The translations under genes and the position numbers were made by a program. Source: Gemmataceae bacterium (lineage in GTDB: Bacteria > Planctomycetota > Planctomycetia > Gemmatales > Gemmataceae). Taken from it: a stretch of 64,000 nucleotides of DNA. Of this stretch, positions 35,344 through 44,531 are shown one piece after another. How positions within the stretch are numbered: position 1 is the stretch's first letter; every line of letters starts with the position of its first letter. The notes beneath the pieces were generated by a model. That model saw only the letters and a program-made list of their open reading frames with translations. It did not search any database and was not told the DNA's origin. The stretch lies in NCBI GenBank assembly GCA_009691845.1, contig SIAJ01000008.1, positions 42,063 to 106,062 of the forward strand, in the 5' to 3' direction.

Positions 35344-36990
35344 ATGACGAACCGGCTCAGCGCAATCGTATCCACCGTCCTTGCTGCCGCGGCCCTGGCC
35401 CAGGCGCCTCAGCAAACCATCATCACTCGAGCATTGGAGCCATCATCCGAAGACCTCGCTCGGCTCAATTTGGTTGTGTCCTGGAGAATCTATGCCCCGG
35501 TCGAGAACCAGGGCGACGCAATCGCGACCGTGCAGCCGTTCGAGGATCAGGTCTTTGTTCAGCTTCACTCTGGAAAGCTCTTGGCCATTCAGGCACATGA
35601 GAACCCCAAAACGTTCAAGCGCGCGGGTGACGTCCTGTGGACTATGAAACCTGCACAGGTCCCCGGCGTCGTCCGACCCGTGGCCATTGGGCCAAAGGAA
35701 GTGTACCTGACCCTTGGCCATCGCCTGGTGATTCTCGATCGGGCCGACGGCAAAGTGAAGTACACGGAAGAATTGACATTCAGTGCGAACAATGCACCGG
35801 CGATCGACGAAACGTCGATTTACATTCCACTTGGGAACCGCCGGATTACCGCGTATTCGCACGTCGATAAAATCCCTGGTTTTCAACCTTCCAAGCCTTA
35901 CGAGGCACCCGATCCAGTACGCCACGTCTCCTTGTCCCCTGAAGCGGCAGACGCGTTATCCACTCCACAAAACCGTTCTCCATCCATCGCGCGCCTGGAG
36001 ATCTTGCGACCTCCATTCAAACGCGGTAGTGACTCAATCGATAGCGTGCCGTCGATCGGGATGTTGAAGAATGTCCGTTCGCCATATCGGGAAGTCGACT
36101 CGGCACGAAGTCCATCGGTCGCTACTTTGCGGAATCTTCGCAACGTCTATGAACTGAGCGACAAGGAATCGATCACTCGTATCCAGCATCTCTGGGAACT
36201 GCACGTCGGCGGCGAGGTTTGGGATACACCGATTTTGACCGCCGATCCTACCGATCCCGCTAGCGAGCGACTCACGTCGTATGCCGGGAGGAGCATCTTC
36301 ACTTCGCTCCGCGAGGCCGCACGCACGAATGGCATCAAGACCGAGTATCTCACTGCGTCTGCAATCACTGCTCCGCTGGCCCATTTTGGCGACTACTTGT
36401 ACGTCTGCACTGCAGACTCAAACCTGGTATCCCTGAGCTTGACGGAACTTCGTGAACCATCGATGGCTGCCAACACACTTCCTCGCGGAAAATTCACGAC
36501 GGGTGGCCCGATCGAACACAAGCCACTCGTGACGGACAGTTCACTCTACGTCGTGGGTGCAAGATGGGGACTGACTCGCTTGAGACACGGTTCGCTCGAT
36601 CCCATGTGGACGGAGCGACTGGCCGATGGCCGGGTGCGTGCGAAGGTGAATGCGGACGTGGTCAAATTGTTGAGCGTCAACGGCAGTTATGCGTATGCCA
36701 TCGATCGAAGGGGGCGGCTGCTCGTAATTGATGCGATCCGCGGCTCCACACTCTCGTCCTACGATGTCTCTGCTTTCACACTGCCACTTACGAATGAGGC
36801 CACCGATCGAGTCTACCTCGCTGCCGGAAGTGGATTGTTGCTCTGCATGCACGATAAGGCTCGTCTGAAGCCGGAGTTCTTGCGGAAGCCGGTGGCACCT
36901 CCCAAGAAAGCCGATCCCGTGATTGGCGATCCCAAGAACGAGATGCCGCCCGTGAAGGAGCCTGAAAAGAAGGAACCCGAAAAGAAGTGA
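35344..36990 (+). CDS. Exported PQQ-like beta-propeller protein
   Basis: The protein is 548 aa from ATG 35344, with GGGGAGG 10 nt upstream. The leader is RLSAIVSTVLAAAALA followed by a Gln/Pro start. Repeated motifs such as VFVQLHSGKLLAIQAHE, LVILDRADGKVKYTE, YLYVCTADSNLVSLS and LLVIDAIRGSTLSSYD resemble PQQ-like propeller blades. A 100-residue insert (about 190-280) has three short related units (SPSIARLEILR, VPSIGMLKNVR, SPSVATLRNLR). The C-terminus is a Pro/Lys/Glu tail. No catalytic motif is seen, so it may be a structural or binding propeller. Confidence 0.8.
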   Translation: MTNRLSAIVSTVLAAAALAQAPQQTIITRALEPSSEDLARLNLVVSWRIYAPVENQGDAIATVQPFEDQVFVQLHSGKLLAIQAHENPKTFKRAGDVLWTMKPAQVPGVVRPVAIGPKEVYLTLGHRLVILDRADGKVKYTEELTFSANNAPAIDETSIYIPLGNRRITAYSHVDKIPGFQPSKPYEAPDPVRHVSLSPEAADALSTPQNRSPSIARLEILRPPFKRGSDSIDSVPSIGMLKNVRSPYREVDSARSPSVATLRNLRNVYELSDKESITRIQHLWELHVGGEVWDTPILTADPTDPASERLTSYAGRSIFTSLREAARTNGIKTEYLTASAITAPLAHFGDYLYVCTADSNLVSLSLTELREPSMAANTLPRGKFTTGGPIEHKPLVTDSSLYVVGARWGLTRLRHGSLDPMWTERLADGRVRAKVNADVVKLLSVNGSYAYAIDRRGRLLVIDAIRGSTLSSYDVSAFTLPLTNEATDRVYLAAGSGLLLCMHDKARLKPEFLRKPVAPPKKADPVIGDPKNEMPPVKEPEKKEPEKK

Positions 36991-37064
36991 TCGCGTTGGA
37001 GATATCCCTTGTTGGCCCGGGGCGAGATCTTGCTCCGGGCCTCGTCGTTTGAAGAAGTCTTGCC

Positions 37065-38693
37065 ATGTCTCGGCGATCCCTTCTCCTGGCTCTACTGCAC
37101 GTCCCGCTCATCTTGCCATTCGTTCTAGTTTTTGGGCATGTGTTCGCGAGCCACTCGTGGTCGGCACTGCTCGAGTTCGAGCGAATGGCAGTGTTGGCCG
37201 GCAACACAATTATCCTGTGCTCGATCATCTGCCTATTCGCGTTCCCCGTGGGAATCGCTCTGGCCGTCTTGCTCTTCAAGACGGACTTGCCGGGAAGACG
37301 AGTGCTGCGTTCGATGCTCGGAATCGCGCTATGTGTTCCTCTACCCCTGTTCGCGTTGGCCTGGCAGTCATTCGGCGGCGGGGGCTGGCGGCCTTGGTCC
37401 CAAGGGCTTCTGCCTGCCGCAATCATTCACGCGCTTGCTGCGCTTCCGTGGGTTGTCTGGCTGACGGGGCTTGCCCTGTTGCGCGTCCCGCCGGAATTGG
37501 AAGACGATGCTCGAACCTCCGCGTCAGCCGTGAATGCCTTGTGGAACGTGACTCTCCGCCAGGCACTGCCGGGGATCGCTCTGGCGGCACTATGGGTCGT
37601 GATGCAGGCGGCGGGCGAAATTGCTGTGACCGACTTGGTCGTCGCTCGAACATTCGCGGAAGAAATCTACACACAATTCGTTCTCGGCGGCCCGGATGGC
37701 TTGGGTCGTGCAGTGGTCGTCGCCTTGCCTGGCACACTTCTATCCTTGCTTGCAAGCGGCCTGATTTTGCGACGTTTCTCCTCTTGGACCACGTTCGCTT
37801 CCTCGGCTCGACTAACCTTTATCTGGTCGCTTGGACGCTATCGATGGCTGGCAGGCACACTCGTCACGCTCTGCATTTTCGCGTATATGTGCGTGCCACT
37901 GGCCTCGCTACTTCGTCAGACTTCGGGAGGTGACGCGGGCAGTCTTCCCCGTTTGTTTCTCGAACTCCATCGGGCCGCGTACCTAAATGCCAGCATGTTA
38001 CTCGACAGCCTGGCCTGTGCCCTACTCGCTGGTCTTCTCTGTTCCGCATGGGCTTTGTTTTCAACGCTCTGGGCGAGCGATTCACCCCGGGCGAGGACGT
38101 GGCTTTTCGTGCTGGTCGTCGCCCTCTGGGCCGTCCCCGGTCCGGTGCTCGGTTTTGGGCTCAAGGAGAGCATCTCACTTTTGATGAAAGTCGAGGATGT
38201 CCTTTTCGGATGGACGAGCTTCCGTCCGCTCGCCGACGTCCTGTATTTCGAACCAAACCCGCTGCCTGTTTTGTGGGCCCAAATCGCTCGCCTGTTTCCG
38301 TATGCCGTTGCCATTCTCTGGCCGGCCGTTCGAAGCATTCCACGCGATCTCCGCGAATCGGCTCGCGTGGATGGGGCGCCAAGCTGGCGCGAGTTCTGGT
38401 CGGTTGTTTGGCCTTCTGTTCGGGGAGCGTTTTGGACATCGACATTTGCGGTCTCCGCACTGGCCATCGGTGAACTCGCAGCCAGCAAGCTGGTACAGAT
38501 TCCTGGGCGAACGACCTTCGTGCAGGAACTGTTCAATCAGATGCACTACGGAGCGACGGCCACGACCGCCTCGCTTGCGCTCATCCAACTCCTGGCCCCG
38601 ATCGCACTTTGGGGCTTGATTGCGTGGCGATGGAGTCGGCCTCGCATATCCTTGTCTCCGACGCCAACCTCTGGACCCCAGCACGCATCATGA
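37065..38693 (+). CDS. Two-domain ABC transporter permease (iron FbpB / ThiP type)
   Basis: The protein is 542 aa with about twelve membrane segments in two halves. Each half has a binding-protein-dependent permease EAA-like loop: LEDDARTSASAVNALWNV in the first and RESARVDGAPSWREFWSVVW in the second. Fused tandem permeases of this kind belong to the Fe(III)/thiamine/sulfate uptake group. No ATPase or substrate-binding protein gene is adjacent. It overlaps the following aminotransferase gene by 4 nt (ATGA). The ligand is unknown. Confidence 0.88.
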   Translation: MSRRSLLLALLHVPLILPFVLVFGHVFASHSWSALLEFERMAVLAGNTIILCSIICLFAFPVGIALAVLLFKTDLPGRRVLRSMLGIALCVPLPLFALAWQSFGGGGWRPWSQGLLPAAIIHALAALPWVVWLTGLALLRVPPELEDDARTSASAVNALWNVTLRQALPGIALAALWVVMQAAGEIAVTDLVVARTFAEEIYTQFVLGGPDGLGRAVVVALPGTLLSLLASGLILRRFSSWTTFASSARLTFIWSLGRYRWLAGTLVTLCIFAYMCVPLASLLRQTSGGDAGSLPRLFLELHRAAYLNASMLLDSLACALLAGLLCSAWALFSTLWASDSPRARTWLFVLVVALWAVPGPVLGFGLKESISLLMKVEDVLFGWTSFRPLADVLYFEPNPLPVLWAQIARLFPYAVAILWPAVRSIPRDLRESARVDGAPSWREFWSVVWPSVRGAFWTSTFAVSALAIGELAASKLVQIPGRTTFVQELFNQMHYGATATTASLALIQLLAPIALWGLIAWRWSRPRISLSPTPTSGPQHAS

Positions 38694-40051
38694 CGATTCG
38701 AGACCGCTATCTCTCCAAGTTTCCGACCTCGCACCGACAGTACGAGCGGGCGAAACAGGTATTCCCGAGCGGAGTGACCCATGACCTGCGTTACATGGAG
38801 CCATTTCCGATCTACATCGACAAACAATCGGGCTGTACCAAATGGGACGTCGATGGCAATGAACTTGTCGACTACTGGTCGGGGCACGGCTCGATGCTGC
38901 TCGGCCACTCACACCCGTGTGTCGTGAAGGCCGTGCAGGAGCAGGTAGCGAAGTCCACGCACGCGGGCGGATGTCACGATCTCGAAGTCGAATGGGGCGA
39001 GCTGGTCAAGAAATTGGTTCCGTGTGCCGAGCGAGTCCGCTTTACGGGATCGGGCACAGAAGCCACGCTGATGGCTCTGCGCCTGTGCCGCATGTACACC
39101 GGCAATCCAAAATTCCTGAAGTTCGCCGGCCACTTCCACGGCTGGCACGACGCGGTCTCGGTGGCGTCCGATCCACCTTACGATTCATTCGATGTTCCGG
39201 GCGTGACAGCAGGCATGTCGGCAAACACGGTCGTGATTCCTCCGAACGACCTCGACCTGCTTGAGCGAACGCTCAAGAACGATAGCCAAATCGGCGCGGT
39301 GATCCTCGAACCCACAGGTGGTCACTGGGGAGCCGTTCCAATTCGCGGACCTTTCCTGAAAGCCCTGCGAGAACTCACGGCCAAGTATGGCCAGCTATTG
39401 ATCTTCGACGAAGTGATCACCGGCTTCCGTGTGGCACCAGGCGGAGCGCAGGAGCGCTACGGCATCAAACCCGACCTGACGACGCTGGCTAAAATCCTCG
39501 CCGGAGGCCTGCCAGGCGGAGCATTAGCGGGCCGCGCAGACGTGCTCTCGGCCATCGAGTTCCGGCCGGGCAAACCGAAGATGCGACATCCAGGCACCTA
39601 CAACGCGAACCCGCTCTCCGCTGCGGCCGGCGTGGCGGCACTGAAGCTCGTCGCGACCGGTGAGCCGGGCCGCTTGGCGAACGAAGCGGGTCGCCAACTA
39701 CGAAACCGACTCAACGCGGTTTTCGCCGAGCGTAACTGGCCCTGGTTCGCCTACGTCGATTTTTCGATGTTTCGGCTCATCCCGAACTACGAAGGCCCAC
39801 GAGCCACTCAAGCTGCGGACGACAACGACGGCTTGATTCCCTACGGCGGCGACCTGAACGAACTCGACGGCCCACCCGCCAACCCGAACTTTAGGCACTC
39901 CTTCCGTCAAGCCGTGTTGTTGAACGGCATCGACATGCCTGGTCTCGGCGGCTGGCTGACTGCGGTTCATACTTCGAAGGACATCGAACGAACCGTAGGT
40001 GCGATCGCGTCGGCGATTGAGATGCTGAAGGCGGAGGAAATAGCGGGGTAA
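38690..40051 (+). CDS. Class III aminotransferase, glutamate-1-semialdehyde aminomutase-like
   Basis: The protein is 453 aa from ATG 38690, coupled to the permease (ATGA). It has the PLP fold-type I pattern: FTGSGTEATLMALRLCR (phosphate binding), HFHGWHDAVS, LIFDEVITGFR (Asp for pyridine N) and the Lys of TLAKILAGGLPGGALAG. HemL-like features are strong, but the C-terminal insert DNDGLIPYGGDLNELDGPP is not typical of HemL. It may be a GSAM paralogue transaminating another substrate, perhaps one moved by the permease. True HemL cannot be excluded. Confidence 0.85.
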   Translation: MTIRDRYLSKFPTSHRQYERAKQVFPSGVTHDLRYMEPFPIYIDKQSGCTKWDVDGNELVDYWSGHGSMLLGHSHPCVVKAVQEQVAKSTHAGGCHDLEVEWGELVKKLVPCAERVRFTGSGTEATLMALRLCRMYTGNPKFLKFAGHFHGWHDAVSVASDPPYDSFDVPGVTAGMSANTVVIPPNDLDLLERTLKNDSQIGAVILEPTGGHWGAVPIRGPFLKALRELTAKYGQLLIFDEVITGFRVAPGGAQERYGIKPDLTTLAKILAGGLPGGALAGRADVLSAIEFRPGKPKMRHPGTYNANPLSAAAGVAALKLVATGEPGRLANEAGRQLRNRLNAVFAERNWPWFAYVDFSMFRLIPNYEGPRATQAADDNDGLIPYGGDLNELDGPPANPNFRHSFRQAVLLNGIDMPGLGGWLTAVHTSKDIERTVGAIASAIEMLKAEEIAG

Positions 40052-40089
40052 ATGTCCGATTCGATCGAGCAACAACAACGGAGGATTGG

Positions 40090-40434
40090 GTGAGTTTTTG
40101 GGACCATGCGAATTTCGAGGACGACGATGCCCTGGATTACGTGGGCAGTCTCGATCATCTCCGAACTCGAACGAGCGGCGAAGAAGCGGCGGCTATCCGG
40201 GGACGAAGTACTGACTCGATGTATCCCGCGACTCGCCGTCCTCGCACTGTTGGTCAAGGGGCCAACACGGTCGGCCCCTTGACCAATTGGCACGTTGGCA
40301 AGCTGCGTTCTTGGTTGGATACGAGCGGGACACCAAGCGGCGACGGCATGCGATCGAGCGGGCTTCAAGGAATTAACAAAGCGATCGATGGAACCGGAGT
40401 AGGCACGCCGATCTACCGCTCCTTCCCGTCATAG
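40090..40434 (+). pseudogene. Decayed DUF4259-like gene
   Basis: From GTG 40090, after GGAGGA, the reading VSFWDHANFEDDDALDYV resembles the start of DUF4259-type proteins (WGxxxFENDDALDxV). The frame then loses sense. The next frame, from about 40139, reads WAVSIISELERAAKKRRLSG and then GDEVLTRCIPRLAVLALLVK before a stop at about 40280. Later short pieces (WHVGKLRSWLD, and TKRRRHAIERAS in another frame) look like the rest. Several frame changes therefore separate parts of one former gene of about 115 aa. The family call is by eye. Confidence 0.5.
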
Positions 40435-40505
40435 TTAGTCGCCGTAAGTATAGTGTGGACTGTCAGTGAACCCGCAAGCAAACGCACCTGGAGGGAAGTC
40501 GTCCC

Positions 40506-40741
40506 ATGATCCTCGCCTACGACGAGTTCGTGGATTTCATCTCCGCAGGTGCCACGCCTCAAGGAGTTGTCGATTTCGTACGTCGGATGTTACGAAGACG
40601 CGTGTTGCGGAGTTGATCGGCCTTCAGAAGGCCGCGTCTTTGTCTGCTGAAGAAACGGCGGAACTGAACCAGTATCTGCAAATCGAGCATCTGATGTGTC
40701 TCGCCAAGACGCGCGCACGCCAGCGCCTCGCTCCGGGGTAA
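40506..40741 (+). pseudogene. Frameshifted small partner gene of the HNH endonuclease
   Basis: ATG 40506 gives MILAYDEFVDFISAGATPQG in one frame, which stops at 40616. A different frame continues RTSDVTKTRVAELIGLQKA and on to QIEHLMCLAKTRARQRLA, stopping at 40741. One missing base near 40571-40576 (GATTTCGT for GATTTTCGT) joins them into VVDFRTSDVTKTRV, giving a protein of about 78 aa. Intact relatives of this small helical protein are, to my knowledge, commonly found directly upstream of HNH nuclease genes like the next feature. The stop is 5 nt before that gene. Confidence 0.7.
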
Positions 40742-40746
40742 GTGGC

Positions 40747-41188
40747 ATGTCTGTCTCCTACATCAACGCCGAATTGCGCCGCTTCGTGTTAGCCCGTTCC
40801 AAACGGCTCTGCGAGTACTGCCTTCTCGCCGAGGAGGATACGTTCTAAGGTTGCGCGTTGGATCACATCGTAAGCGAGAAGCATGGCGGTCCTACAGATG
40901 GCGACAATCTGGCAAACGCCTGTATTTTTGCAACCAATCAAAAGGTAGCGATATCGGATCAATCCACTGGGAGAGCGGAGAGTTTGTACGCTTTTTCAAC
41001 CCGCGAACGGACCGCTGGTCCGACCACTTTGTATTGGTGGGAAACAGGATCGAGGGCGGACCTCAATCGGAGCAGTTACTGTGCAGATATTGGGATTCAA
41101 CAGTAGCGAGCGACTCCTGGAGCGGAAGACACTTCAGGAGATGGATCGGTATCCTACCAAAGCGGCTATCCAGCGAATGCCGATGTAA
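40747..41188 (+). pseudogene. Decayed HNH endonuclease gene
   Basis: ATG 40747 reads MSVSYINAELRRFVLARSKR then LCEYCLLAEEDTF and meets TAA at 40846. The same frame goes on GCALDHIVSEKHGGPTDGDN with LANACIF, the HNH core (CEYC...DHI). A base loss near 40925 moves the frame to FCNQSKGSDIGSIHWESGEF and VRFFNPRTDRWSDHF. A further shift near 41060 leads to IGAVTVQILGFNSSERLLER and an end at 41188. One premature stop and two frameshifts make it nonfunctional as read. The full-length ancestor was about 147 aa. Confidence 0.75.
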
Positions 41189-41289
41189 CACGAAAAAATG
41201 GACGTATATTTCACAGCACGCCCGGCTTGGATTCGCAGACCCTTCGCCCTGTCATGAATCGCATACACTTCTGAGAAACCCTCGCAAAA

Positions 41290-42219
41290 ATGAAAACAAC
41301 CATCCCCATCTCACTCACTCTGCTCATCGCCTTTGCCGCCTCCGCAGATGATGGCCTTGACGAAATCAAGCGCGAGATCGCTTCCTTAAAGAAGCGAATC
41401 ACGGCTCTCGAAGAGGAGAACAGCAAGTTCAAGAAGCAGATCGAAGTCGATCGGCTGATCGTGAAGAAGGAACTGATCGTTTCCGACACGGGGCAGCCGT
41501 GGGAGAAGGGCTTTGAAGCCCATCAGATTCCGCGTGGTATCTACGCCCGGTCGCTGTGGGATGGCCCGGGCGGGCTGTGGGTTCGCAGTCGGCTCATCAA
41601 GGGGGAGATTGATGACCCGTTCGACGACCGGTTTCACGCGATCGAAAAAGATGGCAGTATGAGGCGTGCTCCCGGGCATATTTCCTGGAATGTTTGGATC
41701 GACGGTGCCTGGCGGCAGATGGCGATCATTCAAGGCGAGGGCCTGGAGCTTTCCGAGGTGCCGCTCAAGGAGTGGTCGGGTGGAAATCATCCGGGCCGGC
41801 TTCGTTTTCAGAGCTATCGGCCCCGACACGGCGAACCGCTCACCGACGCATTGATCGGGCAAGGGATGATGTCGCTCGGCGGTGGCGGTTACGGAGGCAG
41901 TGGGCTGCCGGCTCCCGGCGACGTCTTGCACCTCTGGGGCGGCGACATTCGCAAGGGGGAGATCTTGATTCCCCGCCCGCCGAAGGTGCTGCAAGACGAT
42001 GGCTCGGGCGAACATGGTTACGCGATCATTGCCATCGGCGTGCAAGGACGACGCACGGCCGCCTCGGGCACGACCAAGGCGGCCGGACTGGCAAAACTCT
42101 GCTGGGACAGCGTGCCTGGAGCCGACGCGTACGTTGTCGTCCGCGACGGCAAAGAGATTACCGGGCCCCTGCGGATCGAGGGCTCGCACAAGGAGTGGAC
42201 GGATAAGGCCGGAAAGTGA
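41290..42219 (+). CDS. Secreted coiled-coil protein of unknown function
   Basis: The protein is 309 aa. The signal peptide is MKTTIPISLTLLIAFAASA, then a coiled coil at about 22-58 (EIKREIASLKKRITALEEEN), an extended domain with GIYARSLWDGPGGLWVRSRL, a Gly-rich patch (SLGGGGYGGSG) and a C-terminal segment LCWDSVPGADAYVVVRDGKE that looks like a fibronectin III-type strand pair. No enzyme motif is seen. Confidence 0.7.
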   Translation: MKTTIPISLTLLIAFAASADDGLDEIKREIASLKKRITALEEENSKFKKQIEVDRLIVKKELIVSDTGQPWEKGFEAHQIPRGIYARSLWDGPGGLWVRSRLIKGEIDDPFDDRFHAIEKDGSMRRAPGHISWNVWIDGAWRQMAIIQGEGLELSEVPLKEWSGGNHPGRLRFQSYRPRHGEPLTDALIGQGMMSLGGGGYGGSGLPAPGDVLHLWGGDIRKGEILIPRPPKVLQDDGSGEHGYAIIAIGVQGRRTAASGTTKAAGLAKLCWDSVPGADAYVVVRDGKEITGPLRIEGSHKEWTDKAGK

Positions 42220-42260
42220 TGCACTCCCACCCCCAAATATTCCGTGGACAAGCTTCGTGA

Positions 42261-42784
42261 ACATTCCCGGATCCTGGAGCCGACCGTTCGCATCGAAACA
42301 TATCGACGTGGAGTCACTCCGAAGTCGGAAGCGGTCATCTCGCCAGCGTCGAGAATCTTCCCGCCGATCGGCTGAATGAGGAAGTGCTCAAGATCCTGCA
42401 AGCCGAGCAAGTACGCGAGGGACAACCTCATCTCGAATGGACGAATTCAGTACTCCTGGATCGAATTTCCGATCTGACCGAGGACCGGGCCGCGGTCGTG
42501 TTTGGTGCCCTGCCGCAGGCTCTCGATCAACCCCGGCACGCGTGGCACTCGGGCGGCTTGAAGAGATTTCTCAGCTGCTGAAGGGGATTACCATCGCGGG
42601 TTCGACCAACGCTTACTACGCATTGAACCCCCTCCTGCTAGTTGAACGTGCCGTTCGGGCTGTTGTTTCCGATGATTTCGCAGTCGGCCCGCAGGTTCGT
42701 GCCTGGCTGGACGCGGACGAGTTGGCGGTTCGCCGACGGATTCGAGAAGAACAGAAGCAGATGCTCAGCCGGCAAGGGCTGTAA
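42261..42784 (+). pseudogene. Unrecognised gene split by a frameshift
   Basis: One frame reads HLASVENLPADRLNEEVLK, KILQAEQVREGQPHLEW and RISDLTEDRAAVVFGALPQA with LDQP, then becomes nonsense. Another frame continues ARVALGRLEEISQLLKGITI and ends with VRRRIREEQKQMLSRQGL at 42784. Adding one C to the run CCCC at about 42525 restores DQPPARVALGRLEEI. The joined protein is at least 130 aa, helical and charged. The start is unclear; a GTG at 42244 opens yet another frame that stops at about 42375. Not recognised as a family. Confidence 0.5.
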
Positions 42785-43086
42785 GATAGGATTGTCTCCA
42801 TCTGCGGTTGAACCATAGTAGTCGGCACACTCCGTGTGCCGACATGTTGCAGCGCGAGAGCCTGAAACATTCGGCGAAAAAAGGTGGACGTTTGCTCCGC
42901 GAACGGGCGGCTTGCGAACTTGTTTTTCGGTTCGCCAAGGTTTCGGTCTGCTACACGTTTGTGAAAACCAATGTTGAGAATCACCTTCCGCACATGGAGT
43001 GTGCGGACTACTTTGAAATCCTGTTTCGCGACTTGGTATGAAGGTCTGTTGTCGAATCCGAGATCACGTTGAGTGGCTGACCCGAC
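42785..43086. repeat. Composite palindromic element, family A
   Basis: This 302-bp gap has GTCGGCACAC/GTGTGCCGAC (42821-42843, 3-nt loop) near its start and CCGCACA/TGTGCGG (42988-43006) followed by ACTAC near its end. The outer ends GTAGTC and GACTAC are inverted relative to each other, enclosing about 150 bp with no convincing gene. It could be a MITE-like element. Confidence 0.5.
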
Positions 43087-44433
43087 ATGACGGAACGTGA
43101 ATTTGCCGTGGACGTTGTCCGCCGACTGCGCCAGTCGGGCTACGAAGCCCTCTGGGCCGGTGGCTGCGTGCGCGACGAATTGCTGGGGCAGAACCCAGCC
43201 GACTACGATGTGGCAACCTCGGCACGGCCCGAGCAGGTCATCGCTAGCTTTCGGCGAACAGTCCCAGTCGGTGTCAGCTTTGGCGTGGTGGAAGTACTTG
43301 GCCCGACCCAATTCGATGGCTGGTTTCCAAAAGTCCAGGTGGCCACGTTTCGATCGGATGGCCAGTATCTCGACGGCCGACGTCCGGAGGATGTAACGTT
43401 TTCCTCAGCAGAGGAAGACGCTCAACGCCGGGACTTCACGATCAACGGCATGTTTTTCGATCCGCTGGAAGGCAGGGTGATTGACTACGTTGGCGGGCAG
43501 GCGGATTTGCAGGCAAAGATTCTTAGGGCCATCGGCGATCCGGTTGCCCGGTTCACGGAGGACAAATTGCGGCTGCTGCGGGCCGTTCGCATGGCCTCGC
43601 GGTTCGAGTTCCCGATTGAGGAGCGAACGGCAGCGGCGATTCTCGTCATGGCCGACCAACTCTCGGTGGTCAGTGCCGAGCGAATCGCTGAAGAATTTCG
43701 CAAGATGCTGACTCACCGCAATCGAGCCTCGGCCTTGCGGCAAATGGATGAACTTGGTTTGCTGAATCAGGTGCTCCCGGAAATCGACAGCGACATGAAG
43801 GGGCTGCCACAGGGATTGCCGAGTGCGCCGACGGGCGATTTATGGCAGCACACGCTTCAAGTGATCGACTTGCTCGAGGGTCCGAACTGGCCGGAACCTG
43901 GGCCAGTTTCATTCCCGTTGGCGTTCGCCGCGATCCTGCACGACGTTGGCAAGAAACGCTCGGCAGCCCGCGAACAGGATCGCTATACCTTTCACGGCCA
44001 CGAGCATGTCGGCAAACGCCTGGCGGGATTGGCTTGTCGGCGATTGAAATTCTCCAACCTGGAGGCCAACCGGATCGAGTGGCTGGTCGAGCGTCATCAA
44101 TATCTCAGCGATGCACCGATCATGCGGCCCAGCAGGCTGAAGCCAATCCTCGTACATCCGGGCATCGGCGAGTTGCTGGCCCTTCATCGAGCCGACGCCC
44201 TCGCCTCGGGATACACGATCGACCACGTGGAATTCTGCGAACGAATTCTGCGTGAAACGCCGCCTGAAGAATTGAACCCGCCTCCGCTCCTCACCGGTGA
44301 CGACCTCATTGCGATGGGATGGGAGCAAGGCCCGATGTTCAAGAAAGTGCTCGATGCCGTCCGCGAGGCGCAGTTGGAAGGGACGATTCGCACCAAGAAC
44401 GAAGCGATCGCCGTCGCCGTCGAGTATAAATAA
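43087..44433 (+). CDS. cca: CCA-adding tRNA nucleotidyltransferase / poly(A) polymerase family
   Basis: The protein is 448 aa. The nucleotidyltransferase head has WAGGCVRDELLGQNPADYDVA (GG and DxD), the RRDFTINGMFFDP motif, and RFTEDKLRLLRAVRMASRFE, all class II CCA/PAP landmarks. A C-terminal HD domain follows: LAFAAILHDVGKKR and FHGHEHVGK. The enzyme completes the 3' CCA of tRNAs, which the tRNA-Glu here requires since CCA is not encoded. A poly(A) polymerase role cannot be excluded by eye. Confidence 0.92.
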   Translation: MTEREFAVDVVRRLRQSGYEALWAGGCVRDELLGQNPADYDVATSARPEQVIASFRRTVPVGVSFGVVEVLGPTQFDGWFPKVQVATFRSDGQYLDGRRPEDVTFSSAEEDAQRRDFTINGMFFDPLEGRVIDYVGGQADLQAKILRAIGDPVARFTEDKLRLLRAVRMASRFEFPIEERTAAAILVMADQLSVVSAERIAEEFRKMLTHRNRASALRQMDELGLLNQVLPEIDSDMKGLPQGLPSAPTGDLWQHTLQVIDLLEGPNWPEPGPVSFPLAFAAILHDVGKKRSAAREQDRYTFHGHEHVGKRLAGLACRRLKFSNLEANRIEWLVERHQYLSDAPIMRPSRLKPILVHPGIGELLALHRADALASGYTIDHVEFCERILRETPPEELNPPPLLTGDDLIAMGWEQGPMFKKVLDAVREAQLEGTIRTKNEAIAVAVEYK

Positions 44434-44439
44434 TTTGGT

Positions 44440-44512
44440 AGCTGCGTTCACCAGGACGCGGGTGAACGCGAAAGGCTTCCCGCTCTCTGGCGAGAGCGGC
44501 TACCCGTGATGA
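44440..44512. repeat. GTAGCNGC...GCGGCTAC element, family B copy 1
   Basis: The unit starts GTAGCTGC, contains a GTTCACC...GGTGAAC hairpin and then CCGCTCTCTGGCGAGAGCGG, and ends GCGGCTACCCGTGATGAAT. The copy at 56313-56378 is its reverse complement in outline, sharing the last 19 bases. It lies between cca and the peptidase gene. Confidence 0.6.
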
Positions 44513-44531
44513 ATTGCCTCGGAGTGTACCC

